This document shows, in pieces, positions 8,775-16,249 of a stretch of DNA of 64,000 bases. The position numbers and the translations under genes are program-made. Origin of the DNA: Alphaproteobacteria bacterium (lineage in GTDB: Bacteria > Pseudomonadota > Alphaproteobacteria > TMED109). The stretch covers positions 1-64,000 of the forward strand of contig JAJDWH010000009.1 in the NCBI GenBank assembly GCA_022825705.1. The letters are read 5' to 3'. Within the stretch, counting starts at the first letter, position 1. Each line of letters opens with the position of its first letter. The notes beneath the pieces are model-generated. The model searched no databases. It worked only from the letters and a program-made list of their open reading frames with translations, and was not told where the DNA came from.

Positions 8775-8805
8775 GTTGTTACTAAGTTACAACTGTTATA
8801 AAGTT
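8775..8805 (+). promoter_or_regulatory. candidate operator (Zur-like) of the zinc uptake locus
   Basis: GTTGTTACTAAGTTACAAC at 8775-8793 is an inverted repeat with 16 of 18 paired positions matching apart from the centre, and it is followed at once by AACTGTTATAAAGTT (8791-8805), whose arms AACT and AGTT are also inverted and whose centre resembles the TGTTATAA core of Zur sites. The segment is AT-rich in a GC-rich area and lies about 110 bases upstream of the first zinc-locus start codon. Binding by a Fur/Zur-family repressor is an inference from position and symmetry. Confidence 0.45.
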
Positions 8806-8913
8806 TCGTCCGCTCCGGGAGTCTGCCCGGAAACCGTCTAAACGGCACATCTGTTGTGCGGGACGGGGCAACCAAATCCCGCCTCTCGCTCGGAACAGGA
8901 AAAGGCTTTCGAC

Positions 8914-10533
8914 ATGCGCACCATCGTCCAGGCTCTGTGGGGAGCGGGATTCTCAATCATCATGGCGTGCGTCGCGCTACAGGCGCACGCGCAGGATGCG
9001 GCCCCGACGGCAGAGGAACTCGCGGCCGAGATCCAAGCCATCAAGCAGGAATACGAGGCCCGCATCCAGGCCCTGGAAGGGCAGCTTGAGGCCATGACGA
9101 CTGCCCCGGCCCAGGCCGCACAGCCAGCGGTCTCCCCGATGGGGCGCAAGACCTCCACCACGGACAATGTCTTCAATCCCGCGATCGGTCTGGTCCTGGA
9201 TGCCCGGTACTCAAACCATTCTGCCGAGCATGACTTCAACCCTGCCGGGTTCCAGGTGGGCCACGGGTCCGAACGCCCGCTCGAAGGTCTCGCACTGGGC
9301 CACCCCGAATTAACGTTTAGCGGGAATGTGGACGACAAGTTCTTTGGCGCCGCGACGATCGCGATCGACGCCCACCCGGGCGAATCGGTCGAACTGGAAT
9401 TGGAAGAGCTCTACGTCCAGACGCTGCCGGGCGCCGGCCTGCCGGACGGCTCACGTATCAAGGCCGGGCGGGCCCTGTGGACCTTCGGGTACCTGAACGA
9501 GATCCATTTGCATGCCGACGATTTCTCCGACCGTCCCCTCCCCTACCGCGCGTTCCTTCACGAGGCGTTCAACGACGACGGCCTCGAGCTCTCGTACGTC
9601 CTGCCGACGGACATCTACGCCGAGGTCGGCGGCGGGTTGTACCGTGGCGGAGACTTCCCCTTCGGAAACTCTGAGAGCGGCACCAGTACCTTGTCTGCCT
9701 TTGGGCGGATCGGCGGTGACTTCGGCCGCAACGGCGCTTGGCGCATTGGCGCCTACATGATGGCAGGCGAAGCCCACCACCGCAGCGGCGGCGCGCACGC
9801 CCACGGGCATGGTGGGGAGGAAGAGGAACACGCGCACGAAGACGAGCACGCACACGACGACCACGACGATGACATGCATGACGATGACCACAATGGCGAC
9901 ATGCATGACGACGACCACGCCGACGATATGCATGACGACGACCACGACGACGAACATCTCCACGCCGAAGACGAAGGTCCCTTCGCGTGGGCAAACATCG
10001 ACGCGTTCGTCGACGGTGAATTCACTGGCGACGTGACCATGTATGCCGTCGATGCCCGTCTGACCTGGGCCCCCACGGGCAATCCCCGCGAACAGGAGCT
10101 AATCCTTCAGGGAGAGGTGATCTGGCGGGTAGAGGATGGCATGTACAGCCTTCCTGGTGAGTACGACACCCCGGCATTCAGCGATTCGACCTCTATGGGG
10201 CTCTACGTGCAGGGCATCTACAAACTCAATCCCAACTTCAGGGTTGGCGCCCGCTACGCGCAGCTGAGCCCGCCGGACATTCCTGTGTGCGTGCTGCACG
10301 ACGGCCATTGCGATCCTGACACTCCTGCACTTGACGACTCCGTCGCCTACGCGGTCATGGCGGACTGGACCAACAGCGAGTTCAGCCGTATTCGGCTGCA
10401 GTACAACCGCGAGGAAGTCCATAAATTCGTCCACGGCCCCGACCCCGACGCCGTGTTATTCGTCGAGCAGGATGACCAGATCCTGCTGCAGTACATCATG
10501 AGCCTCGGCGCCCACGCGGCCCACACGTTCTGA
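8914..10533 (+). CDS. outer-membrane porin-like protein with His/Asp-rich loop, zinc uptake locus
   Basis: 539 residues from ATG 8914 (AGGAAAAGG upstream; signal peptide about 1-27 ending LQAHA). A short coiled-coil (AAEIQAIKQEYEARIQALEGQLEAM) precedes a probable beta-barrel with many alternating amphipathic strands and a C-terminal Phe (AAHTF), typical of outer-membrane proteins. Between about residues 288 and 353 lies a loop made mostly of His, Asp and Glu, including three exact-length 9-residue repeats. Such loops bind zinc or other divalent metals. Its stop is 11 bases before znuA1, so this is very probably the outer-membrane entry point for zinc feeding the periplasmic ZnuA. It is not a TonB-dependent receptor: there is no plug domain or TonB box that I can see. 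Confidence 0.8.
   Translation: MRTIVQALWGAGFSIIMACVALQAHAQDAAPTAEELAAEIQAIKQEYEARIQALEGQLEAMTTAPAQAAQPAVSPMGRKTSTTDNVFNPAIGLVLDARYSNHSAEHDFNPAGFQVGHGSERPLEGLALGHPELTFSGNVDDKFFGAATIAIDAHPGESVELELEELYVQTLPGAGLPDGSRIKAGRALWTFGYLNEIHLHADDFSDRPLPYRAFLHEAFNDDGLELSYVLPTDIYAEVGGGLYRGGDFPFGNSESGTSTLSAFGRIGGDFGRNGAWRIGAYMMAGEAHHRSGGAHAHGHGGEEEEHAHEDEHAHDDHDDDMHDDDHNGDMHDDDHADDMHDDDHDDEHLHAEDEGPFAWANIDAFVDGEFTGDVTMYAVDARLTWAPTGNPREQELILQGEVIWRVEDGMYSLPGEYDTPAFSDSTSMGLYVQGIYKLNPNFRVGARYAQLSPPDIPVCVLHDGHCDPDTPALDDSVAYAVMADWTNSEFSRIRLQYNREEVHKFVHGPDPDAVLFVEQDDQILLQYIMSLGAHAAHTF
9871..9951 (+). repeat. three 27-bp tandem repeats coding the metal-binding loop
   Basis: Units 9871-9897, 9898-9924 and 9925-9951 encode DMHDDDHNG, DMHDDDHAD and DMHDDDHDD. 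They differ by few bases, mostly silent or in the last two codons. They lie inside a longer His/Asp/Glu-rich stretch (about 9775-9970). Confidence 0.92.
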
Positions 10534-10544
10534 CGGAGGGCGCG

Positions 10545-11465
10545 ATGTATCGTTTCCTGACACGCACCCTGGCGACGGGCTGCCTGGCATCGGCCGCAGC
10601 CCTGTCCGCGCTGCCGGCCTCGGCGGAGGTGCGGGTATTCGCCTGCGAACCCGAGTGGGCTTCCCTTGCCGAGGAAGTGGGCGGCAGTGACGTGAACGTG
10701 TACTCCGCGACGCACGGTGCGCAGGACCCCCATCACCTCCGCGCCCGGCCGAGCCTGATCGCCCAGATCCGCCGTGCGGACCTCCTGTTCTGCTCCGGGG
10801 CCGAGCTTGAGATCGGCTGGCTCCCGGTTCTGATGCAACGGGGGGCGCGACTCGGCGTCCAGCCGGGACAACCGGGCCACCTGATGGCGGCCGAACACGT
10901 GGAGATCCTGGAACGTCCCGCGGTCATCGACCGCAGCCACGGCGACGTCCATGCAAGCGGTAATCCGCACGTCCACACTGATCCCCGCAACATCAGGCTG
11001 CTGGCCAGCGAGCTCGCCGCCCGCCTGGGTGCAGTCGATCCGGATCGCGCCGATGCCTACCAGTCCCGGCTGGCGGACTTCCATGCCCGCTGGGACAGCG
11101 CAATGGCTGAATGGGAGGCCCGTTCGGAAGCGCTCAGTGGCACCCCGCTGATCGTTCAGCACGCCTACTGGGCCTATCTCTTCAACTGGTTGGGCCTGGA
11201 AAAGGTTACCTCCATGGAGCGCGTGCCCGGCATTCCGCCGTCCGCTCCATACCTTCAGGAAGTGCTCGAACATTCCCGGTCGACGGACGTCAAGGCCATC
11301 GTTCGTGCCAACTACGAGCCCACGGACGCCGCGGAATGGTTGTCGGAGCGGAGTGGCCTCCCGGTCGTCGAACTGCCCTCCACAGTGGGTTCCTACCCCG
11401 AGATCACGGACCTCTTTTCGTACTTCTCCGAGATCCTGACCCGGCTGGAGGCCATTCCCGACTAA
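10545..11465 (+). CDS. znuA: zinc ABC transporter substrate-binding protein ZnuA-like (copy 1)
   Basis: 306 residues with a signal peptide (about 1-27, ending LPASA before EVRVFACEPEW). GGAGGG precedes the ATG. It has the layout of cluster A-I metal-binding proteins: THGAQDPHHLR (first metal His), GNPHVHTDPRNI (second), VQHAYWAYLF (third), then VELPSTVG near the C-terminus. The typical long His-rich loop of ZnuA is absent, which may be balanced by the loop in the upstream porin. Role: periplasmic capture of zinc for the ZnuB permease downstream. It is probably in one operon with the porin. A paralogue follows after the decayed segment. Confidence 0.88.
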   Translation: MYRFLTRTLATGCLASAAALSALPASAEVRVFACEPEWASLAEEVGGSDVNVYSATHGAQDPHHLRARPSLIAQIRRADLLFCSGAELEIGWLPVLMQRGARLGVQPGQPGHLMAAEHVEILERPAVIDRSHGDVHASGNPHVHTDPRNIRLLASELAARLGAVDPDRADAYQSRLADFHARWDSAMAEWEARSEALSGTPLIVQHAYWAYLFNWLGLEKVTSMERVPGIPPSAPYLQEVLEHSRSTDVKAIVRANYEPTDAAEWLSERSGLPVVELPSTVGSYPEITDLFSYFSEILTRLEAIPD

Positions 11466-11499
11466 TCCGCCTCCGTTCCGGGGCTTCGGCGACCAACCG

Positions 11500-12244
11500 G
11501 ATAGCGACAATGGAATCGAGTTCGCGCACGCGTTGCCGACCGATGCGTACGCGAAAGGCAGGGCAGGGCTCTACCGGGACGACGACAATCCCTTCGGCGC
11601 TTCTGGCAACGGAGCTCGCGGACCCTCGGCAACGCCCGCTTCGAGGGTGAATTCGACCGCGACCCGTCCGTCCGGTTCAGTGCGCATGTGCCGAGCGGAT
11701 CACTGCCATGCGCAGGAGTGGTGACGACCGCGGGATGACCGTGCCGATGACGACGAGCATGAGCATCATGATCGGCTCGCAGCAAGCCCGACCCCCGGAG
11801 GCACGGCTCCCCACGGCGTTGACGTCCGTTGCGCATTTGCGCCCACCGGCAATCTCCGTGAACAGGAACCCACCCTGCAGAGTGACGTTTTCTGACGAAT
11901 CGGAGACGGCTACCGCGCGGTCACAGAAGAGCTGGACATGCACGCAGTCGACGGCGCAGGGACCGGCTGATACGTTGCACCACGCCTACGCGTTCGACCG
12001 CGCTCGGACGATCGGTACCCGTCGCACGCCCCCTAGTCCGGTCAGTTCGACCGCCGACGCGATGAGCGACGAGTACAAGGTCGAGCACTATCCCTCCACC
12101 ATCACGCTGAAGGCCGAGTGGACCAACAGTGGCTTCGGACGGACGCCATTGCAGCTCAGCCGGGAATCCCTGACGCACGTTGAGACTGATGCCCACGTGT
12201 ACATGCAGCCCATCATGAGTTTGGGTACGCATGCAGCCAAGCGT
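11500..12244 (+). pseudogene. decayed second copy of the His/Asp-loop porin gene
   Basis: Fragments in several frames match the intact porin in order. DNGIEFAHALPTDAYAKG with GLYRDDDNPFG (from about 11510) matches DDGLELSYVLPTDIYAEV with GLYRGGDFPFG. DDRADDDEHEHHDR (about 11737-11778) recalls the acidic His loop. APTGNLREQEPTLQSDVF followed by TGA (about 11841-11897) matches APTGNPREQELILQGEVI. AEWTNSGFGRTPLQLSRE and PIMSLGTHAA (about 12112-12240) match ADWTNSEFSRIRLQYNRE and YIMSLGAHAA at the C-terminus. The start and most of the first half are missing, frames shift repeatedly, and the original stop codon is lost so the frame runs on into the next gene. This is what remains of a tandem duplication of porin plus znuA. 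Confidence 0.82.
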
Positions 12245-12265
12245 ACCCATCGGGGCCGAGCAACG

Positions 12266-13192
12266 TTGCCGAAACAACTTGCGTGGGCGATCTGGGGCGC
12301 CCCGTTGGCCGTGCTGGTGATGGTCGAAGCGTCCCCGGCCTTCGCCGAGGTGCGGATTTTTGCCTGCGAACCGGAGTGGGCGGCCCTGGCCTCGGAAGTC
12401 GGGGGCGATGCGGTCAGCGTCTACGCGGGAACGCACGGCCGTCAAGACCCGCACTACATCCGGATGCGCCCCAGTCTCATCGAACACATGCGCCGGGCGG
12501 ATGTGCTGTTCTGCACCGGGGCAGGCCTGGAAGACGGTTGGCTCCCGGTTCTCCTGCAGCTTGGAGCGGGCGAGTCCCTCCAGCATGGCCAGCCCGGTCA
12601 CCTGATAGCCAGCGAGCATGTCCGATTGCTGGATCCTCCGACCGTCGTCGACCGCAGACCCAGGCACGTGCACGCAGAGGGAAATCCGCATGTGCAACTC
12701 CTGCCGGAGAACATCGGCTACATGGCCACGGAGTTGGCCCGCCGGCTTGTGGTGATCGATCCGGAGAACACCGAGACCTATCGCCAGCAGCTGTCGGCAT
12801 TCCAGGAGCGTTGGCGGAGCGCCACGGCAGGATGGATGGAACGGTCGTCCCGCCTGGCAGGCATGCCCGTTGTCGCCTACCACGAAGCGTGGGCCTACCT
12901 GTATGAGTGGACCGGTGTCAGGCAGGCCGCAGCGATCGAACGCTTCCCTGGTGTCCCGCCGACAATCAGCCATCTGCAAGAGGTCCTGGAACTGGCCCGG
13001 AGTGCCGGAGCCCGGGCTATTCTCCGTGCCCCGTATGAACCGACCAAGGGGATGGAGTGGCTTTCCGACAGGGCGGGAATCCCAATTGTCGAGCTACCCT
13101 TCACCGTCGGCGGTTCGGAGGGTGTCGATACCCTGTTTGACCTTTTTGATGTCACGCTCGCGCGGTTGGAAGAAGTACATGATCAATACTGA
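12266..13192 (+). CDS. znuA: zinc ABC transporter substrate-binding protein ZnuA-like (copy 2)
   Basis: 308 residues if started at TTG 12266, which gives a signal peptide (ending SPAFA before EVRIFACEPEW) of the same length as in copy 1 and sits at the position equivalent to its ATG. There is no ATG in frame nearby; the open frame itself extends upstream through the porin remnant. Same motifs as copy 1: THGRQDPHYIR, GNPHVQLLPENI, AYHEAWAYLYEW, VELPFTVGG. In the second motif the HVH of copy 1 is HVQ. The paralogues are clearly diverged rather than identical, so the duplication is old. The stop overlaps the znuB start by 14 bases. The unusual start suggests weak or coupled translation, or that expression has been damaged. 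Confidence 0.8.
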   Translation: MPKQLAWAIWGAPLAVLVMVEASPAFAEVRIFACEPEWAALASEVGGDAVSVYAGTHGRQDPHYIRMRPSLIEHMRRADVLFCTGAGLEDGWLPVLLQLGAGESLQHGQPGHLIASEHVRLLDPPTVVDRRPRHVHAEGNPHVQLLPENIGYMATELARRLVVIDPENTETYRQQLSAFQERWRSATAGWMERSSRLAGMPVVAYHEAWAYLYEWTGVRQAAAIERFPGVPPTISHLQEVLELARSAGARAILRAPYEPTKGMEWLSDRAGIPIVELPFTVGGSEGVDTLFDLFDVTLARLEEVHDQY

Positions 13193-13967
13193 GATCCTTG
13201 AGATCATCATGCCGGCGTTCGTGACCGGCCTCCTGTGTACGGCGCTGCATGTCCCGCTTGGCATTGAGGTCCTGAAGCGGGGAATCGTCTTTATTGACCT
13301 TGCCACGGCACAGGTGGCCGGCGTCGCAATTGTCGCGCTGAACGTCTGGGTGATGGAGCCGTCCTGGGCCGGAATCCAGGTCGCGGCATTCGGAGCGGCG
13401 GCGGCGTTTGCGTTTTTTTTCCGGTGGGTGGAGCAGATCATGCCCGCCGAGCAAGAGGCGGTCATCGGCAGCTGCTTCATCGTTGCGGCGTCGGTGACAC
13501 TGCTGCTGCTCGCCAACAGCCCGCATGGAGGGGAAGAGCTCGAGCACGTGCTCTCAGGCCAGATCCTGTTCACGTCATGGTCAGATTTGGCCGCATTCCT
13601 GCCGATATACCTGCTGGTCGCGGGACTGTGGCTCGGGTATCCGAATCTCCGGTCCGGACAAGGGTTCTTTCTTCTGTTTGCACTTGCGATCACCGCATCC
13701 GTTCAGTTGTTGGGCGTGTACGTCGTCTTCGCAAGCTTGATCCTGCCGGCGCTGGCCGGGCGACGGGCGGATGGTTCGTACAATTTGTTGCGTGCCCTGT
13801 TGAGCGGCGGCGTGGCGGTCATTGTAGGAATCCTGGCATCGGCTGCCGCCGATCTTCCGGCTGGGCCGTTCCTCGTACTCTGTTTTGCCGTGTCCGCCAT
13901 CGTGGTCCGCGTCGTGACCTACTGGATGTCCCGCTCGACTTCACAGCCAGACCCACGCCAGGCCTGA
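13179..13967 (+). CDS. znuB: metal ABC transporter permease ZnuB-like
   Basis: 262 residues from ATG 13179, overlapping the 3' end of znuA copy 2 by 14 bases. The protein is hydrophobic throughout with about eight membrane segments and the ABC-3 family patterns (LGIEVLKRGIVFIDLATAQVAG near the start, EQEAVIGSCFIVAAS, LLGVYVVFASLILPALAGRRA near the end). It should form the inner-membrane channel that accepts zinc from ZnuA. The ATP-hydrolysing ZnuC subunit, normally next to it, is absent from the whole window. The C-terminus ends in a polar tail. The coupling to znuA2 suggests that copy 2 is still translated. Confidence 0.88.
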   Translation: MINTEILEIIMPAFVTGLLCTALHVPLGIEVLKRGIVFIDLATAQVAGVAIVALNVWVMEPSWAGIQVAAFGAAAAFAFFFRWVEQIMPAEQEAVIGSCFIVAASVTLLLLANSPHGGEELEHVLSGQILFTSWSDLAAFLPIYLLVAGLWLGYPNLRSGQGFFLLFALAITASVQLLGVYVVFASLILPALAGRRADGSYNLLRALLSGGVAVIVGILASAAADLPAGPFLVLCFAVSAIVVRVVTYWMSRSTSQPDPRQA

Positions 13968-14067
13968 CGCGGAAGCAGCCTGAAAGGTCAGCTAGTCGTA
14001 AGCGGTTAACGGCGCCCGCGTGAGTGAGGCCGTGGTCGCGTTGTGCACCATTTATGGGGACGGACGA

Positions 14068-14667
14068 TTAACGAAGCCCCGTCGGCGTCGCGTCGCGGCG
14101 TAGCGCGGGCTGGCGGGGGGATACGCCCCCCCTGGCCAGTACGGCTTTCAAGACCTCCCGGACCTCGGCCAAGCGGTTCGATTCCGGGAATAGCGCTGCA
14201 TGCACCTCGATCGCCGGACCGGGTGTCCGGATCTCGAGGACACCGAGCAGCGTCCGGATGTCGTCGATGTCGCCCGACCGGGCGGCTTCCAGCTTCATTG
14301 CGAGCAGGTGCTCGGCTGAGGCACCGGTGATGACCAGCCACGGGCTGTCGAAGACGACCGGCGCCCGCCGGTCCGGCGCGGCAGGGAAGTAGGCCGTCGC
14401 CTGCTCGTTGAGCCACGTCGAGGGCAGTCCGTGCCGCTTTGCCACGGCCCGCACGGAAGCGGTCATGGCGTCATGGGCGCTGTCGATCCGTGCATCCACG
14501 TCTTGCGTGGTGCGCTTCCGCCCCCAGGCCATGGCCATCGCGGCACCGCCGGCGATGTAGACGTGGGCGCGCGCATCACGCCGGCGGAGTTCCTCCGCGA
14601 GTTCGCTGAAGAGCGCCTGCAGGTGTTCGCGGTCGAATGGCTGCCCGGGATCAGGGTGTCCAGGCAT
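14068..14667 (-). CDS. DUF6036-like nucleotidyltransferase
   Basis: 199 residues from ATG 14667. The core GGAAMAMAWG followed by TTQDVDARI (Gly40-Gly41 and Asp56-x-Asp58) is the G-G-...-D-x-D signature of the minimal nucleotidyltransferase fold; downstream comes LNEQATAYFP and HLLAMKLEAARSGDIDDIRTLL, typical of the DUF6036/AbiEii-type group. Proteins of this group are often toxins that modify tRNA or proteins, but some are not. The gene overlaps the end of the upstream small gene by 17 bases in another frame, as in toxin-antitoxin pairs. The open frame extends upstream to 15267 but that extension runs antisense-frame through the partner and is not expected to be coding. Confidence 0.72.
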   Translation of the reverse strand: MPGHPDPGQPFDREHLQALFSELAEELRRRDARAHVYIAGGAAMAMAWGRKRTTQDVDARIDSAHDAMTASVRAVAKRHGLPSTWLNEQATAYFPAAPDRRAPVVFDSPWLVITGASAEHLLAMKLEAARSGDIDDIRTLLGVLEIRTPGPAIEVHAALFPESNRLAEVREVLKAVLARGGVSPRQPALRRDATPTGLR

Positions 14668-15109
14668 GGCGTTCTCCCCCGCGTGCGTCCAGTTCGCGCG
14701 GGTCCGCCAGGGCCCCGTGCCGGATAAACGCTGCGGGCGCATAAAGGATGGCGTTCCTGCGCATGAACGGAACCTCCGGGACGACCCACGGGCGCGCGAG
14801 GAAGCGGGCAGGCTCCTCGATCCAGGCGGGCACGTCGTGACCGTGCAGGCGGGCAACGTGTTCCACGGTCGCCGCGAGCAGCGCATCCCAGCGGGGCTCA
14901 GCGAGCGGCGGGGCGAGCGCGAGCACCGCCGCCTGCCGGTCGTGCGGCAGTGCGTGAAAGCGCCTCGGCAGGTCGCGGAGGATGAACCGCGCGAGGTCGC
15001 CCTTCGGCCAGCCTGCCGCCACCGCGTCAGCGTACCTCGCGAGGCCGAAGTGGACGTCGGCAATTGGGCTGGCAAGGTCCTCGATATCGGTGCGGTCGTC
15101 CGGGTGCAT
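14651..15109 (-). CDS. partner of the nucleotidyltransferase, unknown function (possible antitoxin)
   Basis: 152 residues, no recognised family. It is rich in Ala, Leu, Arg and Pro with a largely helical look (LARFILRDLPRRFHALPHDRQAAVLALAPPL; VEHVARLHGHDVPAWIEEP; FMRRNAILYAPAAFIRHG). No DNA-binding motif is obvious. Its 3' end overlaps the nucleotidyltransferase start by 17 bases, so translation is coupled. The small-gene-first order and overlap suggest an antitoxin, but this is by analogy only. The N-terminus is taken from the first ATG; nothing downstream is better. Confidence 0.6.
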   Translation of the reverse strand: MHPDDRTDIEDLASPIADVHFGLARYADAVAAGWPKGDLARFILRDLPRRFHALPHDRQAAVLALAPPLAEPRWDALLAATVEHVARLHGHDVPAWIEEPARFLARPWVVPEVPFMRRNAILYAPAAFIRHGALADPRELDARGGERHAWTP

Positions 15110-15378
15110 GGTTGCTGTTCCAACTGGCTAGGCAGTATATCCGGCAGGCGGCAGGCTCTGTCGGCGGTCGGCGGCCGACAGGCGGGGGAACGTCGACCGG
15201 CGACCGCTGCGGAGCGGGGGCTTGGTTGGCGTTTTGCCGCGGTAATCACATAGGTTTTCGTCCACACGAAGGTTCCGCAATCCGTGCAGTTTTACTCGGT
15301 ACGCTCCATCGACAACCCATGAAAATGGCCCGTGGTGTCGACGGGAGGAACACGAATGATAGTACCCTGATCCGGCTC
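15110..15378. other. intergenic stretch between the putative TA pair and the SOS promoter
   Basis: About 270 bases. No gene is seen. The promoter of the divergent nucleotidyltransferase pair should be here, but no clear -35/-10 could be picked out. Confidence 0.4.
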
Positions 15379-15406
15379 TTGACACATCATTAAGAGAACA
15401 TATAAA
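15379..15406 (+). promoter_or_regulatory. sigma70-type promoter of the imuA-imuB-dnaE2 cassette
   Basis: TTGACA at 15379-15384 and TATAAA at 15401-15406 with a 16-base spacer. The -10 element lies inside the LexA site. It sits about 45 bases upstream of the imuA ATG and is one of the clearest promoters in the window. Confidence 0.85.
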
Positions 15407-15410
15407 GAAC
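15396..15410 (+). promoter_or_regulatory. LexA (SOS) box, alphaproteobacterial type
   Basis: GAACATATAAAGAAC is a perfect GAAC-N7-GAAC direct repeat, the reverse of the GTTC-N7-GTTC site bound by LexA in alphaproteobacteria. It covers the -10 element of the cassette promoter, so LexA would block RNA polymerase directly. Confidence 0.9.
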
Positions 15411-15448
15411 ATTCAGATTAAGGCGGACGGACCAAGTGTAGGTACGTC

Positions 15449-16249
15449 ATGGACAAAAACTCCCGTTTCATCGCACTGGCAACCTTACGGCAACGGATTA
15501 CGGCGCTGGAAGGATCGCCGAAGAAGCACACATCTGTCGAGCCGGATTCCGCCTGGCTTCCAGGAATCAAGACGCTGGATGACGCCCTCCCCCCTAACGG
15601 GCTGACGCTGGGCGCCTTGCACGAAGCATCCGGCGCCACCGGCACCGACGCACCGTCGGCTGCAGCCTTCCTCGTTGCCCTTCTGCATCGACTGTCGCAC
15701 CGAACCGGACGCGACGCCATCCTGGTCTGTGAAAGCGATGCAAGTCGATCCGGCCGTCTACATGGCTGGGGATGGCGGGACCTCGGGGGAGATCCAGACG
15801 CACTGCTGATCGTCCGAGCCCGGCATGACAAGGAGGTCCTATGGGCCATGGAGGAAGGATTGCGCTCCGGCGCCCTGGCTGCGGTGTTCGCCGAAATCAG
15901 GAGCATTGGTTTCACCATGACCCGACGGCTGTCACTGGCCGCTCAGGAAAGCATGACGCCCGCCTTGCTGCTGCGCGACGATGGGCTCGTTCCAACCAGC
16001 ACAGCGGCCACGCGATGGCTGGTCAGGGCTCTCCCCTCCGCTCACGACTCGCTCGACATCCGCGCTCCCGGAGCACCCCGGTGGCGCCTCGGACTCGTCC
16101 GCTGCCGAGGCGGCCGCCCAGTCCGGTGCAACGTGGAGTGGCACCATGAAGCGGGTGCTTTCCGTGTGGCTGCCGCGCTGGGCCATCGACCGGCGACGGC
16201 TACCCACCAGCGGAACACAGTCCGCCCCGCAGTCCTTCGAGCGAGTTGA
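15449..16249 (+). CDS. imuA: ImuA, RecA-like accessory protein of SOS mutagenesis
   Basis: 266 residues. It is a RecA/SulA-like protein that works with ImuB and DnaE2 in translesion synthesis. Visible features: LPGIKTLDDALPPNGLTLGALHEASG (RecA-like core start, with the P-loop region degenerate), TGRDAILVCESDA, GLRSGALAAVFAEI (Walker B-like strand region), TRRLSLAAQESMTPALLLR. First gene after the LexA-controlled promoter. Its 3' end overlaps imuB by 104 bases in a different frame, a longer overlap than usual for such cassettes; the extra C-terminus after about residue 232 may be poorly conserved. It is induced by DNA damage, as inferred from the box. Confidence 0.9.
   Translation: MDKNSRFIALATLRQRITALEGSPKKHTSVEPDSAWLPGIKTLDDALPPNGLTLGALHEASGATGTDAPSAAAFLVALLHRLSHRTGRDAILVCESDASRSGRLHGWGWRDLGGDPDALLIVRARHDKEVLWAMEEGLRSGALAAVFAEIRSIGFTMTRRLSLAAQESMTPALLLRDDGLVPTSTAATRWLVRALPSAHDSLDIRAPGAPRWRLGLVRCRGGRPVRCNVEWHHEAGAFRVAAALGHRPATATHQRNTVRPAVLRAS

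Noticed and set aside
8471-8956. 161-codon minus-strand frame upstream of the zinc locus
   Set aside because: It covers the promoter region and the start of the porin gene; no domain or start signal.
9775-9970. Possible CRISPR-like array from the repeated bases
   Set aside because: The repeats are in-frame codons for His/Asp with no spacers, inside a coding gene.
14668-15267. N-terminal extension of the nucleotidyltransferase frame
   Set aside because: It runs in another frame through the partner gene, and the family start is at 14667.
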